From Serratia oryzae (lineage in GTDB: Bacteria > Pseudomonadota > Gammaproteobacteria > Enterobacterales > Enterobacteriaceae), in the NCBI RefSeq assembly GCF_001976145.1, contig NZ_MOXD01000003.1, forward strand, positions 186,001-250,000: a stretch of DNA of 64,000 nucleotides, written 5' to 3'. Shown in pieces: positions 1 through 9,862 of this stretch (positions are counted from its first letter, which is position 1; each line of letters opens with the position of its first letter). The notes under the pieces were generated by a model that saw only the letters and a list, made by a program, of their open reading frames with translations, had not been told where the DNA came from and ran no database searches. Both the position numbers and the translations under genes were made by a program.

Positions 1-297
1 TTCGCCATCACGGTGCAAACGCGCCCACAGGTAATAAGTGACCACCCGCACATCTTTGCAACTGGTGGTCAGCAGCTTTTCAGCCAACTGACACACCAGA
101 TCGGTATCTGCGCCGGAGAGCTTATTCACCTCTTCGCGCATGCGCTGAAAATCGTCGTCATAGCCGGGATCGTCGCCAACGGGGGCGTCTGCGGCGATCG
201 GCACCAGCCAACGTTGCCATAGTGCCGCTGCGCGCCGGGCTTCATCCAGCACATCACGATCGTTAAAACACGTGGCGATAAGTTGTGTCAGCATCAT
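1..297 (-). CDS. tssA: T6SS TssA-type protein, ImpA_N domain (partial, C-terminus off window)
   Basis: The gene enters from the left edge, so only the first 99 codons are visible. They read as an ImpA_N (TssA family) domain: an Asp-rich stretch (PVGDDPGYDDDF), then EEVNKLSG, a helix ending in LAEKLLTTSCKDVRV, and YYLWARLHRDGE. TssA proteins bind the baseplate and help sheath and tube assembly in the cytoplasm. The start is the ATG at 297 or the adjacent one at 294; a GAGG-type site lies just upstream. It follows clpV after 136 bp on the same strand. Which TssA subclass it belongs to depends on the missing C-terminal half. Confidence 0.8.
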   Translation of the reverse strand, partial: MMLTQLIATCFNDRDVLDEARRAAALWQRWLVPIAADAPVGDDPGYDDDFQRMREEVNKLSGADTDLVCQLAEKLLTTSCKDVRVVTYYLWARLHRDGE

Positions 298-433
298 TCC
301 ACCTCGGCAGTAGCGTTATCCAGTGACGGGGTTGCCGGTGTTTTATCACTGACATCGGGTATCTTGATCGGCAAAGTAAAAACCTCATCGTTTCAATAGC
401 AGCAGCGCCGCACGGCGTATGCCATATCGCCTA

Positions 434-3091
434 TCACGCGCTTTTTGGCTCATCAAACGCCAGCGTAATGCCTTCTTCATCGTTGTACCCCAACAGCAGG
501 TGTTGCGGTTTCTGGTGCTGCGCCAACTGTTGCAACAGTTGCTGACTCAAGACCGGCAGGATCTGCTGATTCAGCAGGCTGTCTATGTTACGCGCCCCGC
601 TGTCTGGCAACAGGCAGGCGGCAACCAGCGTATCGTACAGGCTCTCTTCGATAGTGCACTCCAACCCGTAATGACGCAGCAAGCGCTGAGCGACCTGTTC
701 CAGTTTCATTGCCACGATATTGCGCAATGCCGAAGCAGCCAGAGGGCGGTAAATCACCGTCTGGAAACGAGCCAGTAATGCCGGTTGGAAGTGATCGCGC
801 AGGAGCGGGCGCAACAGTTCGTGCAAGGTGGAATCCGGCGCTTCTGGCTGCTCATCCAGCAGTTGCATAATGTGATCGCTGCCCATATTGGCGGTCATCA
901 GAATCACGGTGTTGCGGAAGTCGATCTCACGCCCTTCACCATCGCGCATAAAGCCGCGATCGAATACCTGGTAAAACATATTCAGTACATCACGGTGAGC
1001 TTTCTCTACTTCATCCAGCAGCACCACGCTGTACGGGCGCTTGCGTACCGCTTCGGTGAGCACACCACCCTGGCCGTAGCCGACATACCCCGGCGGTGAG
1101 CCTTTCAGTTGGGAAACGGTGTGCGCCTCCTGGTATTCCGACATGTTGATGGTGATAAGGGCTTTTTCACCGCCGAACAGGCTATCCGCCAATGCCAGTG
1201 CGGTCTCGGTTTTACCCACGCCGCTCGGGCCGACCAACAGGAAGACGCCCAGCGGGCCGTTCTCCGCCGTCAGACCGGTTTTAGACGCCCGGAGACGCTG
1301 CGCCAGCGCCAACAGCGCGGCATCCTGCCCCACAACGCGTTGCCCCAGATTCTGTTCCAATTGCAGCAGATTGGTTTGCTCATCTTTCAGCAAGCTGCCC
1401 AATGGCACCCCGGTCCAATCGGCAATCACCGTCGCCACGGTGCGGGCGTCGACATCCAGTGACAGTAAACGAATGTTATTTTGCAGTTCATTCAGCTGTT
1501 GCTGCAGTTGTGCACGCTCTGCCGAACGGCTGACATCTTTACGCAGCTCCAGCAACTGCTGGGTTAAGGCTTTCTCTTGCTGGTACTGTTTTTCCAGCTC
1601 GGTTTGCTGCTTTTGTAGCACATCACGCCAGTCGGTAATATCTGCCAAGCGCGCCGGATCGGCATCGGAACTCAGCACCAGATCCTGTTCAATCGCCTGT
1701 TGCTCCATGTCTAACGCCATCAGTTCGGAGCTGACCTGCATCAGCGGCTGTGGTTTGGTATCCAAACTCATGCGCACCCGCGCGCTGGCGGTATCTAGCA
1801 GATCTACCGCTTTATCCGGCAGTTGGCGGCCGGTCAGATAACGACGAGATAAGGTCACCGCGGCTTTTACCGCTTCATCCGTAATGTGTACACCGTGGTG
1901 CTTGGCGTAACGATCTTTCAAACCACGCAGCATCAGGCAAGCTTTCTCGTCATCCGGCTCGTCCACTTTCACCATCTGGAAGCGGCGCTCCAGGGCGGCA
2001 TCACGTTCAAAATATTGCTTATATTCCGACCAGGTGGTGGCGGCAATCGTGCGCAATTCACCGCGGGCCAGCGCCGGCTTTAGCAGGTTAGCGGCATCGG
2101 CGCCCCCGGCCTGATTCCCAGCCCCAATAATGGTATGTGCTTCATCAATGAACAGCAGGATCGGGTTTGGCGCTTGCTGCACCGCCGCAATCACGTTTTT
2201 CAGGCGTTGTTCAAACTCGCCTTTGACACCGGCACCTGCCTGTAGCAGCCCCAAATCCAACGTGCGCACGCTGACCGTTTTCAGGCTATCTGGCACGTTG
2301 CCTTCGGCAATTCTCAACGCCAGCCCTTCAACCAGCGCGGTTTTACCCACTCCAGGCTCGCCAACCAGAATCGGGTTATTTTTACGGCGGCGGGAAAGGA
2401 TATCCACCATCTGGCGGATTTCGTTGTCGCGCCCGAATACCGGGTCTATCTCATTCGCCTTGGCTTTGGCCGTAATATCCTGAGTGAATTTATCCAACAC
2501 CGCCAGCAATGCCTCATTCGGCAGTGGGGAAGAAACCAAAGAATCACCATCGGACTCTTGTTCTTGCTGAGGCAAGGCTGAAGGGTAACGCCCTAGTTCC
2601 GCCTGTTGCTGCAACTCCGGGCGCTCATCGGATTGCGCATCCAATAGAGGACGCAGGCGTTTCAGTTGGCTATGACTCAGGCTCAGCAGTGGCCACAGGC
2701 CGTCGGTAGCAAGCTGGGATGGCTTTGACATTAGCGCTGCCAGCAGGTGAACACTGCGAATCTGCTGGGCGTCTTCATCCAAAGAAGCCGTCAGCCAAGA
2801 CTGTTTGATCAGATTCAACAACGCGACGGAGAGGTGCGGACGGCTCCGCACAGAGCGCGGAAGGGTATCGAGGCTCGCCAACAGCGACTGCCACACTCCG
2901 TCCATATCCCACTCATAGCGGCGGGCCAGTACGGTAATATCCCCCTCCCCCAACTCCAACAGTTTGAGCAACCAATGTTCGATGGTAATTTCCGCGTGGG
3001 CACGGGTCTGGCACAATGTTGCCGCAGCCTCAAGGGCCTGCGCGCAATAAGAATTTAACCGGCGTAATAGTATAGCTGACTGATTTTCCAT
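434..3091 (-). CDS. clpV: T6SS sheath-recycling AAA+ ATPase ClpV (TssH)
   Basis: ClpV is the cytoplasmic AAA+ unfoldase that disassembles contracted TssBC sheaths. The 885-residue protein has the expected Clp layout: N-terminal Clp_N helices, first Walker A GEPGVGKT near residue 245 with LFIDEAH, a middle coiled coil rich in Gln and Leu, and a second Walker A GPSGVGKT near 622 with [12 protein letters not shown] chose the ATG at 3091 over the in-frame one at 3127 because an AAAGGA site sits five bases upstream and the protein then begins MENQSAILL, as expected for the family. It lies downstream of hcp but is separated by a strong terminator, so it may need readthrough or its own promoter. Confidence 0.96.
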   Translation of the reverse strand: MENQSAILLRRLNSYCAQALEAAATLCQTRAHAEITIEHWLLKLLELGEGDITVLARRYEWDMDGVWQSLLASLDTLPRSVRSRPHLSVALLNLIKQSWLTASLDEDAQQIRSVHLLAALMSKPSQLATDGLWPLLSLSHSQLKRLRPLLDAQSDERPELQQQAELGRYPSALPQQEQESDGDSLVSSPLPNEALLAVLDKFTQDITAKAKANEIDPVFGRDNEIRQMVDILSRRRKNNPILVGEPGVGKTALVEGLALRIAEGNVPDSLKTVSVRTLDLGLLQAGAGVKGEFEQRLKNVIAAVQQAPNPILLFIDEAHTIIGAGNQAGGADAANLLKPALARGELRTIAATTWSEYKQYFERDAALERRFQMVKVDEPDDEKACLMLRGLKDRYAKHHGVHITDEAVKAAVTLSRRYLTGRQLPDKAVDLLDTASARVRMSLDTKPQPLMQVSSELMALDMEQQAIEQDLVLSSDADPARLADITDWRDVLQKQQTELEKQYQQEKALTQQLLELRKDVSRSAERAQLQQQLNELQNNIRLLSLDVDARTVATVIADWTGVPLGSLLKDEQTNLLQLEQNLGQRVVGQDAALLALAQRLRASKTGLTAENGPLGVFLLVGPSGVGKTETALALADSLFGGEKALITINMSEYQEAHTVSQLKGSPPGYVGYGQGGVLTEAVRKRPYSVVLLDEVEKAHRDVLNMFYQVFDRGFMRDGEGREIDFRNTVILMTANMGSDHIMQLLDEQPEAPDSTLHELLRPLLRDHFQPALLARFQTVIYRPLAASALRNIVAMKLEQVAQRLLRHYGLECTIEESLYDTLVAACLLPDSGARNIDSLLNQQILPVLSQQLLQQLAQHQKPQHLLLGYNDEEGITLAFDEPKSA

Positions 3092-3225
3092 AGTTCCTTT
3101 CCCTGTTTTCCCGTCACGTTCAGACACGCTACTGTCCGCTGCCGTTAACCGAGGCCCATAAGGTTATCTGATAAAAGTACGTTGTCTTTGCCTAATGCCC
3201 GCAACAGACCCTAGGGAAAAACAAC

Positions 3226-3252
3226 AAAAAAGCAGACGGTAACACCGTCTGC
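3226..3252 (-). terminator. Rho-independent terminator after hcp
   Basis: A perfect 9-bp stem (GCAGACGGT with ACCGTCTGC, 3-nt loop) starts nine bases after the hcp stop. On the minus strand it is followed by six T residues. It lies between hcp and clpV. Confidence 0.93.
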
Positions 3253-3260
3253 CCCAAGAT

Positions 3261-3752
3261 TTACGCGGTAGCGCGTTCATTCCAAGCATCGGAATGAATA
3301 ATGTTGCCATCTTTGTAAGTCCAGGTGATTTTTTCGTAACGCAGTTCCACCAGTTCCAGATGATTGTGTTTCTCTTTGCCTGGATCTTTGATGTCGTGCA
3401 TCTTCGGTGCCACTTTCACCACTTTCACGTTATCCAGTTTGGTATTGAAGTATTCAACTTCCTGGCCAGCATCATCAATGCGGTACCACTTGAATTCAGC
3501 CGTTTTCAGCGTTTGGCCGGTAGTGACCGCTTTGTACAGGTACGGGCTGGACGCATCGATTTCCTTAGTAAATACGAAAGGAGTATGGATACGAGTTCCG
3601 GTCAGCTTGCCAGTGTTATTGTCAGTCGGGATGTACAGGCTATGATCCTGTGCCACCACTTCGATGCTCCCTTCGCGACTCTGTACGTCCACAGAACCTT
3701 TAATGTCCGCACCGCCATCGTCCTTCAGCCACAGATAGACTGGAATTGCCAT
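3261..3752 (-). CDS. hcp: T6SS tube protein Hcp (TssD)
   Basis: Hcp forms the hexameric inner tube fired by the T6SS, and can act as a chaperone for small effectors. The 163-residue protein shows the Hcp1 pattern: N-terminal MAIPVYLWLKDDGGADIKG, a beta-barrel with HTPFVFTKEIDASSPYLYKA, and a C-terminal strand ending ITWTYKDGNIIHSDAWNE. The length is normal. It starts only three bases after the OmpA-domain gene stop, behind an AAGGAG site, so it is co-transcribed with tssBCKL. The terminator immediately downstream fits a product needed in large excess over ClpV. Confidence 0.96.
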   Translation of the reverse strand: MAIPVYLWLKDDGGADIKGSVDVQSREGSIEVVAQDHSLYIPTDNNTGKLTGTRIHTPFVFTKEIDASSPYLYKAVTTGQTLKTAEFKWYRIDDAGQEVEYFNTKLDNVKVVKVAPKMHDIKDPGKEKHNHLELVELRYEKITWTYKDGNIIHSDAWNERATA

Positions 3753-3754
3753 GT

Positions 3755-5515
3755 TTACTCTCCTTGATTGTCAAAACCGCCCACGTGTTCCGGCGGCGTT
3801 ACATTGCCCGGGACCTGACAGGCATTGGCCTGAGGCACCAGACTAATTTCTACTCTTCGGTTTGCTGCCCGCCCTTGCTCAGTATCGTTGGCCGCAATCG
3901 GCCGCGTGGCACCATAGCCCTGTACGGCAAAACAGGTGGGTGAAACATCGCTGGTCTGCAGCATCCAATCACGTACCGCTTCCGCACGTTTGAGCGACAG
4001 CTCCTGGTTTGCCCTGGCATCCCCGGTGATATCGGTGTGCCCAGCCACCACAATCAACCAGCCGGGCTTGGCCTTAATGTTGATTAATGCCTCCACCAGC
4101 ACTTTGGTGGAACCGCTTTTAAGCTGATATTTACCGGTATCAAATAACGACAGGCTATCCAGCAGCACGGTTTGTGGCGTTACCTGCGAGGGTTGCTCTG
4201 GTGCCTCAATTTTCGCTTCTTCCACCGGCGGCACATAGCCCCTGATGGCCGCCAGGACCGGCTGCCGCAGGCGCTCACCTGGGTATAGACCCAAGCCTAA
4301 ATTTAGAGGCACGCCCCGACGGTAATAATCATTGAGTTGCGCCGCATCAGCCCTTAATACCTTCACCGCCCCAGCTTTGGCGTGAACATCCGCCTGCGGG
4401 ATCGCCTGATAGCGTTGCAAGTCATCCGTTATCTGGCGTGACAGCGCGCGATTCTGCCAGGCGGAAACGTTCAGCGCCACGCACCCGGCAAGCATGAAAG
4501 CACCGATGGCATAAACCACCGCACGCCGCCGCGGAGTGAAACCGGATTGTTGTGGCAGAAGACGCAACAGCGGATCGGGGAAAGGCAATGTAGCGCTTTC
4601 ATCATTCTCGCTGCAGCTTTTCTCGCGATTCAGCGTGGTTTTTTCCTTCAGCCACTGTTGCCAAAGGTGGGCAGAGGGTAATTCAGGCACCGCCGGAGAA
4701 AAGGTCAATGCCAGCGCCAAAGGTGAGCAAATCGGCATAGATTGTTCACGCGTTAAGCACTGCGGCAAGATCTTTTGCGCCATCCACTGGGCCCAACTCT
4801 CAACTTCAATAGCACGATATAGCCTCTGCGTTTGCTCAATGCTGTCCCCTTGCGCCACCCACTGCGCCAGAGGTTGTGCCGAATGCCCGTTGTGCCACAC
4901 CGTGGCTGACGGTTGGCCAGCTTTGAATTCAAACCATTCAACCCGATCGGTTGTCATATCCGATGGCACACTCTGGGGTAAATAGCTGCACAGCAGCGCA
5001 GGGATATCCGTCCCCGTCACGCGGCACATACGGGATAGCTGGTGGCGAAAGATCTGGACCCGATTAGCCAATACCGCCAAGTCATCATGCTGTGATGGAT
5101 TAACCAGCAACAGCGTGCTGAGCTGTGTTACCCACTCAGGCCGCAAATTGAGCAATGCCGCCACAGCGGCAGACAGCGTTGAAAGATCGGCGACGGCCAG
5201 ATAGCAACCTTCAGGTGTTTCACGCACCGCCACACCAGCAAACATCTGCTCCACCCCATCGCCACACACCAAGACAACGGGCTGACGGTAGCCTTCTGCC
5301 GGCAGATCGTTTTGCCAGGTAGCATTTATATCCGATTCAACCTGTGCGGAAACATGCGAACGCCCCCCCCATATCCACGCACCGAGAGTAATAACAACAA
5401 TCACCGCGGCACCGATGAATTGGCCCCATGGCGTCAGAGGGAAATAGCCCAGACACAGAACGAGTGCCAATATGCCGCCCCAAAGCCATAACAACCGCCT
5501 TAGCATCACGCTCAC
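3755..5515 (-). CDS. T6SS-associated OmpA-domain inner-membrane protein
   Basis: The protein is 586 residues. Two hydrophobic segments lie in the first 50 residues and another near 335-355. The C-terminus is an OmpA/MotB peptidoglycan-binding domain (FDTGKYQLKSGS, VVAGHTDITGDARANQELS, GYGATRPIAANDTEQGRAANRRVEI in pieces). It probably anchors the membrane complex to the cell wall, because the neighbouring TssL lacks such a domain. The roughly 290-residue region between the membrane segments is not one I can name. The start is a GTG at 5515 overlapping the tssL stop; an ATG at 5506 is also possible. Confidence 0.85.
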   Translation of the reverse strand: MSVMLRRLLWLWGGILALVLCLGYFPLTPWGQFIGAAVIVVITLGAWIWGGRSHVSAQVESDINATWQNDLPAEGYRQPVVLVCGDGVEQMFAGVAVRETPEGCYLAVADLSTLSAAVAALLNLRPEWVTQLSTLLLVNPSQHDDLAVLANRVQIFRHQLSRMCRVTGTDIPALLCSYLPQSVPSDMTTDRVEWFEFKAGQPSATVWHNGHSAQPLAQWVAQGDSIEQTQRLYRAIEVESWAQWMAQKILPQCLTREQSMPICSPLALALTFSPAVPELPSAHLWQQWLKEKTTLNREKSCSENDESATLPFPDPLLRLLPQQSGFTPRRRAVVYAIGAFMLAGCVALNVSAWQNRALSRQITDDLQRYQAIPQADVHAKAGAVKVLRADAAQLNDYYRRGVPLNLGLGLYPGERLRQPVLAAIRGYVPPVEEAKIEAPEQPSQVTPQTVLLDSLSLFDTGKYQLKSGSTKVLVEALINIKAKPGWLIVVAGHTDITGDARANQELSLKRAEAVRDWMLQTSDVSPTCFAVQGYGATRPIAANDTEQGRAANRRVEISLVPQANACQVPGNVTPPEHVGGFDNQGE

Positions 5516-6180
5516 TCAACGCCCCCTGATAACAAGGCCGTCAGTAAGCTCTGCAATTGCAGATGCAGCATCCACCAGCCGCCGGCCAGCACGAATAACG
5601 TCAGGCAAAGCCAGAAAAAAGCCGATTGGAATAAACGGTGTTGCCGACGTGGCCTCGCCTCCATCAGCAAAGGGGGTTGCAGGGCAATATTGTAGGCGGT
5701 GACCCGCTCACTCAAGATTTTCATCAATTGCTCTCGCGGTTGCTGCTGCGTCTGGCCGTGATAGACGCCCTCAAACCCTAGGCGCAATACCCGGTAAAAG
5801 CAGGTCAGAACGGCAGGATCCGACGCGGGCTCATGTAACACTTGGCGCATACGCTCATACAAGAGTTCACCGGCCTGCAACGTGTTGAAAAAATGGGTTT
5901 GCAATGGCGTCTGGATCCAGGTGTCATAACCCTCATCCTGCTTTCTGCGCCCCAGGACGGTTTCATCCAGCAACGCACATTGGGCATAAGTAATGTGTTC
6001 AATACTTTCGGCGCTGTAGCCCGCCTCAGTGAGCCGGCTTTGGGTGTTGCTCACCTGCTGCAGACAGCGCTGGTAAAGCGCCGCCCCCTGCTGAGCTGGC
6101 ACACCTCGGCGCAGCTCGACCACGATCAACCAGGTGTCATACAGCAAACTGTCGATAGAAAGTTCTTTGATTGGTTTCAT
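5512..6180 (-). CDS. tssL: T6SS membrane complex protein TssL (DotU family)
   Basis: TssL is an inner-membrane component of the TssJLM trans-envelope complex. The 222-residue protein is the short DotU/IcmH form: a helical cytoplasmic domain with CALLDETVLG and YDTWIQTPLQTHFFNT, then a single C-terminal membrane segment (FFWLCLTLFVLAGGWW). It lacks a C-terminal OmpA domain, a role probably filled by the next gene, which it overlaps by 4 nt. Its start overlaps the tssK stop by 4 nt (ATGA), showing tight translational coupling. Confidence 0.93.
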   Translation of the reverse strand: MKPIKELSIDSLLYDTWLIVVELRRGVPAQQGAALYQRCLQQVSNTQSRLTEAGYSAESIEHITYAQCALLDETVLGRRKQDEGYDTWIQTPLQTHFFNTLQAGELLYERMRQVLHEPASDPAVLTCFYRVLRLGFEGVYHGQTQQQPREQLMKILSERVTAYNIALQPPLLMEARPRRQHRLFQSAFFWLCLTLFVLAGGWWMLHLQLQSLLTALLSGGVE

Positions 6181-7526
6181 GAACGTAGCACCGCGAAAAG
6201 TTCAAGTTGCACATCTGGCAACGTACCCGGCACATAGAACGCACAGCCCCCCGCCTCCAACATGCTTTTTGCTGCGGGATGCGTCAGATCAAAGGCGAAA
6301 TATTGATTTTCCAACCGCAAAGGAATAGCGGCAGGAACATGACCAAGTGGAATCAGCGGCACGCCGTTGAGGGCAATATTTACGATGTTGTTCACATCGT
6401 CTGGCGTTCCGACTTTACACAACAAGGGGAACTGACGTTGCAACAGATGCCCTGGTAAGCTGGAACGTGCGGACAGATAGAAATCCGCCTCGTCTCGCAG
6501 GCGAACGTCGTTGAGTGAAGCTTTCCACTGATTCTCACGCACTTTTTCCAGCTCAATCGCGATCACTCGCGAAGGCAGGCTGGCTTCCAGCAATGTGCTG
6601 ATAAGCTCGAATAACGGAGGAAAGACGCCGGTCAGATTTTCATGCTGATAGGCAGGGATCGCTTCCAGATCATGTTCCAGTGAGAAGGTCAGTAACGCAC
6701 CGGCCAACTTCACCAATTCACGATAAATAATCTCTGGGTGCAGAGCCGGGTGAGCCAGGAAGTCGTTCAAGACCGGTTCATAGGTATTCAGCGCATTGAG
6801 CAACCAAAACAGTGACACATCGGCCACGGCAAAATCTGCCATACGTTGATTGCTTTCACGGCGCATGCCCATCAGGCGAGTACGTTTCGCCCGAAGCTGG
6901 GCCAACAGGCTGTCCAACCGATCCAATAACCCGCTATGGGCTTTAAAACTCAACAGCGGCGGCACAAATTGCGAATCAACCGCCCAAAGGCCTTGCCCAT
7001 CCCGCACCAGTCTCGCCACCGGGCAGGCTAGGTAATCACCATTCTCTTCTGAAGCAAAACGCAGGGTTAATGCCAGGCGTTCAACCGCAATGGATTCTGC
7101 CTCATTACCAAACAGATCCTGAGCGCTCCCCCATTCCTGGCGATAGCGTATCGGGCGTTCGGCCTGTTCTTCCATCATCAGGCAGTTGCCGCCGTTGGCA
7201 TGCAACAACGGCAGCGCTAACAGAACCTCAACGCTCCGTTGAGATTCTGTCAGTGCTGAAGCCAAATCAATTGCTGGTGGCAGGTTATCCGTTACATCAG
7301 TGTCAACCAAACTCCCGTCCGGCAAACGCAACCGGAGGTGCTGTGCTTTCAGCCGATTAAGACGCAATGCGTCTTGATCAAACTCAGCACACAACACCCC
7401 CCAGGGATGATTCAGCGACAGGTGCGCGATGCAGTCATTAACATAACTTTCCCAACGCGCCTGCTGCTGAAATTGTTGAGGGGACAAAAACGCCCCCTCC
7501 GTCCACAACGGACGTAAGATTTTCAT
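6177..7526 (-). CDS. tssK: T6SS baseplate protein TssK
   Basis: TssK is the trimeric baseplate subunit linking the baseplate to the TssLM membrane complex. The 449-residue protein begins MKILRPLWTEGAFLSPQQFQQQ, typical of the ImpJ/VasE family in which the first strand reads W-x-G-x-L-PQ-F-Q. The length is standard. It sits 24 bp after tssC and overlaps tssL by 4 nt. The order tssB-tssC-tssK-tssL matches many enterobacterial T6SS loci. Confidence 0.95.
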   Translation of the reverse strand: MKILRPLWTEGAFLSPQQFQQQARWESYVNDCIAHLSLNHPWGVLCAEFDQDALRLNRLKAQHLRLRLPDGSLVDTDVTDNLPPAIDLASALTESQRSVEVLLALPLLHANGGNCLMMEEQAERPIRYRQEWGSAQDLFGNEAESIAVERLALTLRFASEENGDYLACPVARLVRDGQGLWAVDSQFVPPLLSFKAHSGLLDRLDSLLAQLRAKRTRLMGMRRESNQRMADFAVADVSLFWLLNALNTYEPVLNDFLAHPALHPEIIYRELVKLAGALLTFSLEHDLEAIPAYQHENLTGVFPPLFELISTLLEASLPSRVIAIELEKVRENQWKASLNDVRLRDEADFYLSARSSLPGHLLQRQFPLLCKVGTPDDVNNIVNIALNGVPLIPLGHVPAAIPLRLENQYFAFDLTHPAAKSMLEAGGCAFYVPGTLPDVQLELFAVLRS

Positions 7527-7550
7527 AACCTGCTGCTCCCGTATGCCTGC

Positions 7551-9092
7551 TTAGGCTTTCGCTTTTGGCATCTGGGAAACCAGCGACAGATTGACATCCA
7601 TCCCTTCTACCTGGAAGTGCGGCACAGCATACAGTTTCACGCGGAAGAAACCCGGGTTGTCTTCGATGTCTTCAACTTCAACCTTGGCATCGCGCAGCGG
7701 GTGGGAAGCCTGCAGATCGTCGCCTGGATCGGTCATCTCGGTCACCAACCCACGCACCCAGTTGTTCAGCTCCAGCTCCAGCAGACGACGATCTTTTGTC
7801 GTACCGATGTTTTCACGCTGAATCAGTTTCAGGTAGTGAGCAATGCGCGACAACAGGAAGATATATGGCAGGCGCGAGTTGATGCGGCTGTTGGCAGTGG
7901 CATCCGCGGTGTCATACAGCGCCGGTTTCTGTGCCGAGTTGGCAGAGAAGAAGCAGGCGTAATCACGGTTTTTGTAGTACGACAGAGGAATGAAGCCCAG
8001 GTTGGCGAATTCAAACTCGCGCGTTTCCGGGATCATCACTTCTGATGGGATCTTCACCTGATTGCCGGTACCCAGATCATACAGGTGGATAGGCAGATCG
8101 GTCACGGCACCACCAGCCTGTGGCCCACGGATCTGTACACACCAGCCGTTCTTGATAAAGCTCTTCACCATGTTGGCGGCAAAAGCGAACGATGCATTGG
8201 TCCACAGATATTTTTCATGATCCGGGCCTTTCACTTCTTCCACATAGTTGAAGCTACGCACCGGCACGGTATCCGGGCCATACGGCAAGCGGCCCAACAC
8301 TCGCGGCATGGTCAGGCCGATATAACGGGCGTCGTCGGTGTCACGGAAGGATTTCCACTTGATGTACTCGGCACGATCAAAGTAGTTGCCAATATCTTTG
8401 ATAGCAGCCACTTCTTCCATGCTGGATTTACCGAAGAACGCCGGGCCAACCGCTCCGATAAACGGCATATGCGCAGAAGCAGAAACTTTAGAAATGTTAC
8501 GCAGCAGAGCAATATCCTGCGGGCCTGCGTCGAACTCATAGTTGGAAATCACCGCACCGATTGGCTCGCCGCCTGGGGTGTCGTATTCCTGAATGTAGGC
8601 ATGGCGATACATTCCGCTCTGAATGATCTCTGGTGAGTCTTCGAAATCCTGGCGCAGGTCTTCTTTAGAGATATCCAGTACTTCAATTTTCACGTTCTGA
8701 CGGAAGTCCGTACCATCGACCAGTTGCTTCAGGCCGCGCCATGCAGATTCCACTTTCTGGAATTCCGGGTGATGCATGACTACGTCCAACTGACGGCTGA
8801 TCATTTGATCCAGTTCGGCAATATGATGATCCAGCAAGGTCTTATCCAGACGCTCCACTTTTTGCCCAGACTGCTTCAGACGCTCCAGAAAAACCTGAAC
8901 CGCTGCGGTGACACGCTCATCGGCGGTGGTTTCGGACAAGGCAGTATTGTCTTGATAAGCATCCAGATCGCCCAGCGCAGATACCGGCGTCAGATTGATT
9001 TTTTCAAACAGGGAAGCATAAACACTGCCCTCTTGTGGACGTTCCAGCACGGTGGTCTGGCTTTCCTTGGTGTTTTCAGTATTTACAGACAT
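7551..9092 (-). CDS. tssC: T6SS large sheath protein TssC (VipB)
   Basis: TssC pairs with TssB to build the contractile sheath. The 513-residue protein contains family hallmarks: WRGLKQLVDGTDFRQNVKIE, DTPGGEPIGAVISNYEFD, GPAFFGKSSMEEVA, a GRLPYG loop, and the C-terminal FFRVKLYAVPHFQVEGMDVN strand that forms the sheath handshake. The ATG at 9092 is preferred to the one at 9098, because the GAGAG site is seven bases from the former and only one base from the latter. It lies 32 bp after tssB. Confidence 0.96.
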   Translation of the reverse strand: MSVNTENTKESQTTVLERPQEGSVYASLFEKINLTPVSALGDLDAYQDNTALSETTADERVTAAVQVFLERLKQSGQKVERLDKTLLDHHIAELDQMISRQLDVVMHHPEFQKVESAWRGLKQLVDGTDFRQNVKIEVLDISKEDLRQDFEDSPEIIQSGMYRHAYIQEYDTPGGEPIGAVISNYEFDAGPQDIALLRNISKVSASAHMPFIGAVGPAFFGKSSMEEVAAIKDIGNYFDRAEYIKWKSFRDTDDARYIGLTMPRVLGRLPYGPDTVPVRSFNYVEEVKGPDHEKYLWTNASFAFAANMVKSFIKNGWCVQIRGPQAGGAVTDLPIHLYDLGTGNQVKIPSEVMIPETREFEFANLGFIPLSYYKNRDYACFFSANSAQKPALYDTADATANSRINSRLPYIFLLSRIAHYLKLIQRENIGTTKDRRLLELELNNWVRGLVTEMTDPGDDLQASHPLRDAKVEVEDIEDNPGFFRVKLYAVPHFQVEGMDVNLSLVSQMPKAKA

Positions 9093-9124
9093 CAGCATAC
9101 TCTCGTGTTAATCCAGCTCAGGGT

Positions 9125-9625
9125 TTACGCTTCTTTCGGGGCAAGCGCGGCCAGTTCAGCGCGCAAATCTGCGCTTAACGATTCGTCTTTAAGAATGGCT
9201 TCCAGCTCTTTACGGAAGGTCACGTTATCCAGGAGATTGGATTTGAGATCGCGCAGCAGATTACGCATAGAAAGAAGGGCTCGCAGTTGCGGTATGTTAC
9301 GGGCTACCTGCTCTGGTTCAAAATCTTTCATTTCCTTGAACGTCAGGGCGATATTTTCTTCGCTTTTATCCCCTGCCAAGGTGTTTTCTACCACCAACCT
9401 GACGGAAGGGCTGAACTCCGCCAGCACGCTATCGAAGTTATTTTTATTGACAGAGACTTTCTCACGCTCAGACAACGCCCGATGCTCTTGCCCGTTGCTG
9501 TAATCGCCCATCACCATTAGCTTGAGTGGGAGTTCAACTTTTTTCTGCGCACCGCCGGTATGGAGGTCGAGTTTAATGTTTACGCGCGCGCGCGGTATCT
9601 CATTTTGGTAGCTGGAGGAGGCCAT
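9125..9625 (-). CDS. tssB: T6SS small sheath protein TssB (VipA)
   Basis: TssB is the small sheath subunit. The 166-residue protein begins ASSSYQNEIPRARVNIKLD and carries KKVELPLKLMVMGDYSNGQ, both typical of the family, with a helical C-terminus that ClpV recognises after contraction in related systems. It is the first gene of the visible leftward cluster. Its ribosome binding site (AAGGA, five bases before ATG) is enclosed in a 9-bp hairpin, described separately, which suggests control of sheath translation. Confidence 0.95.
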   Translation of the reverse strand: MASSSYQNEIPRARVNIKLDLHTGGAQKKVELPLKLMVMGDYSNGQEHRALSEREKVSVNKNNFDSVLAEFSPSVRLVVENTLAGDKSEENIALTFKEMKDFEPEQVARNIPQLRALLSMRNLLRDLKSNLLDNVTFRKELEAILKDESLSADLRAELAALAPKEA

Positions 9626-9627
9626 AA

Positions 9628-9663
9628 CAGTCCTTATTCACTGAGCGATTTAAGTAAGGACTG
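9628..9663 (-). promoter_or_regulatory. Leader hairpin covering the tssB ribosome binding site
   Basis: On the minus strand CAGTCCTTA (9663-9655) pairs perfectly with TAAGGACTG (9636-9628) across an 18-nt loop. The AAGGA in the second arm is the tssB Shine-Dalgarno, ending five bases before the ATG. Formation of this stem would block ribosome entry. Confidence 0.65.
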
Positions 9664-9862
9664 CCTGCTGAGGTGTGAAAGCACAACGGCAATCCTTGCC
9701 AGACAAAAACGTCAAACAGATGTTGCGATACATAGGCAACGTAGGCACCCGCTCATTTTACAATGAATGGGCATGAACACATAAGATTTATTTATGATGT
9801 AACGAAAAATCATAGCTCATTTAAGCTATTGCAAAACATAAGATAATCTTAAGGAGATTATT

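Noticed and set aside
294..374. A 26-codon minus-strand frame ending on the tssA start
   Set aside because: It would need a TTG start, has no ribosome site and follows an in-frame stop; most likely chance, though the overlap with tssA is suggestive.
1119..1841. 240-codon plus-strand frame opposite clpV
   Set aside because: Ser/Cys/Arg-rich composition typical of antisense translation; clpV is certain on the other strand.
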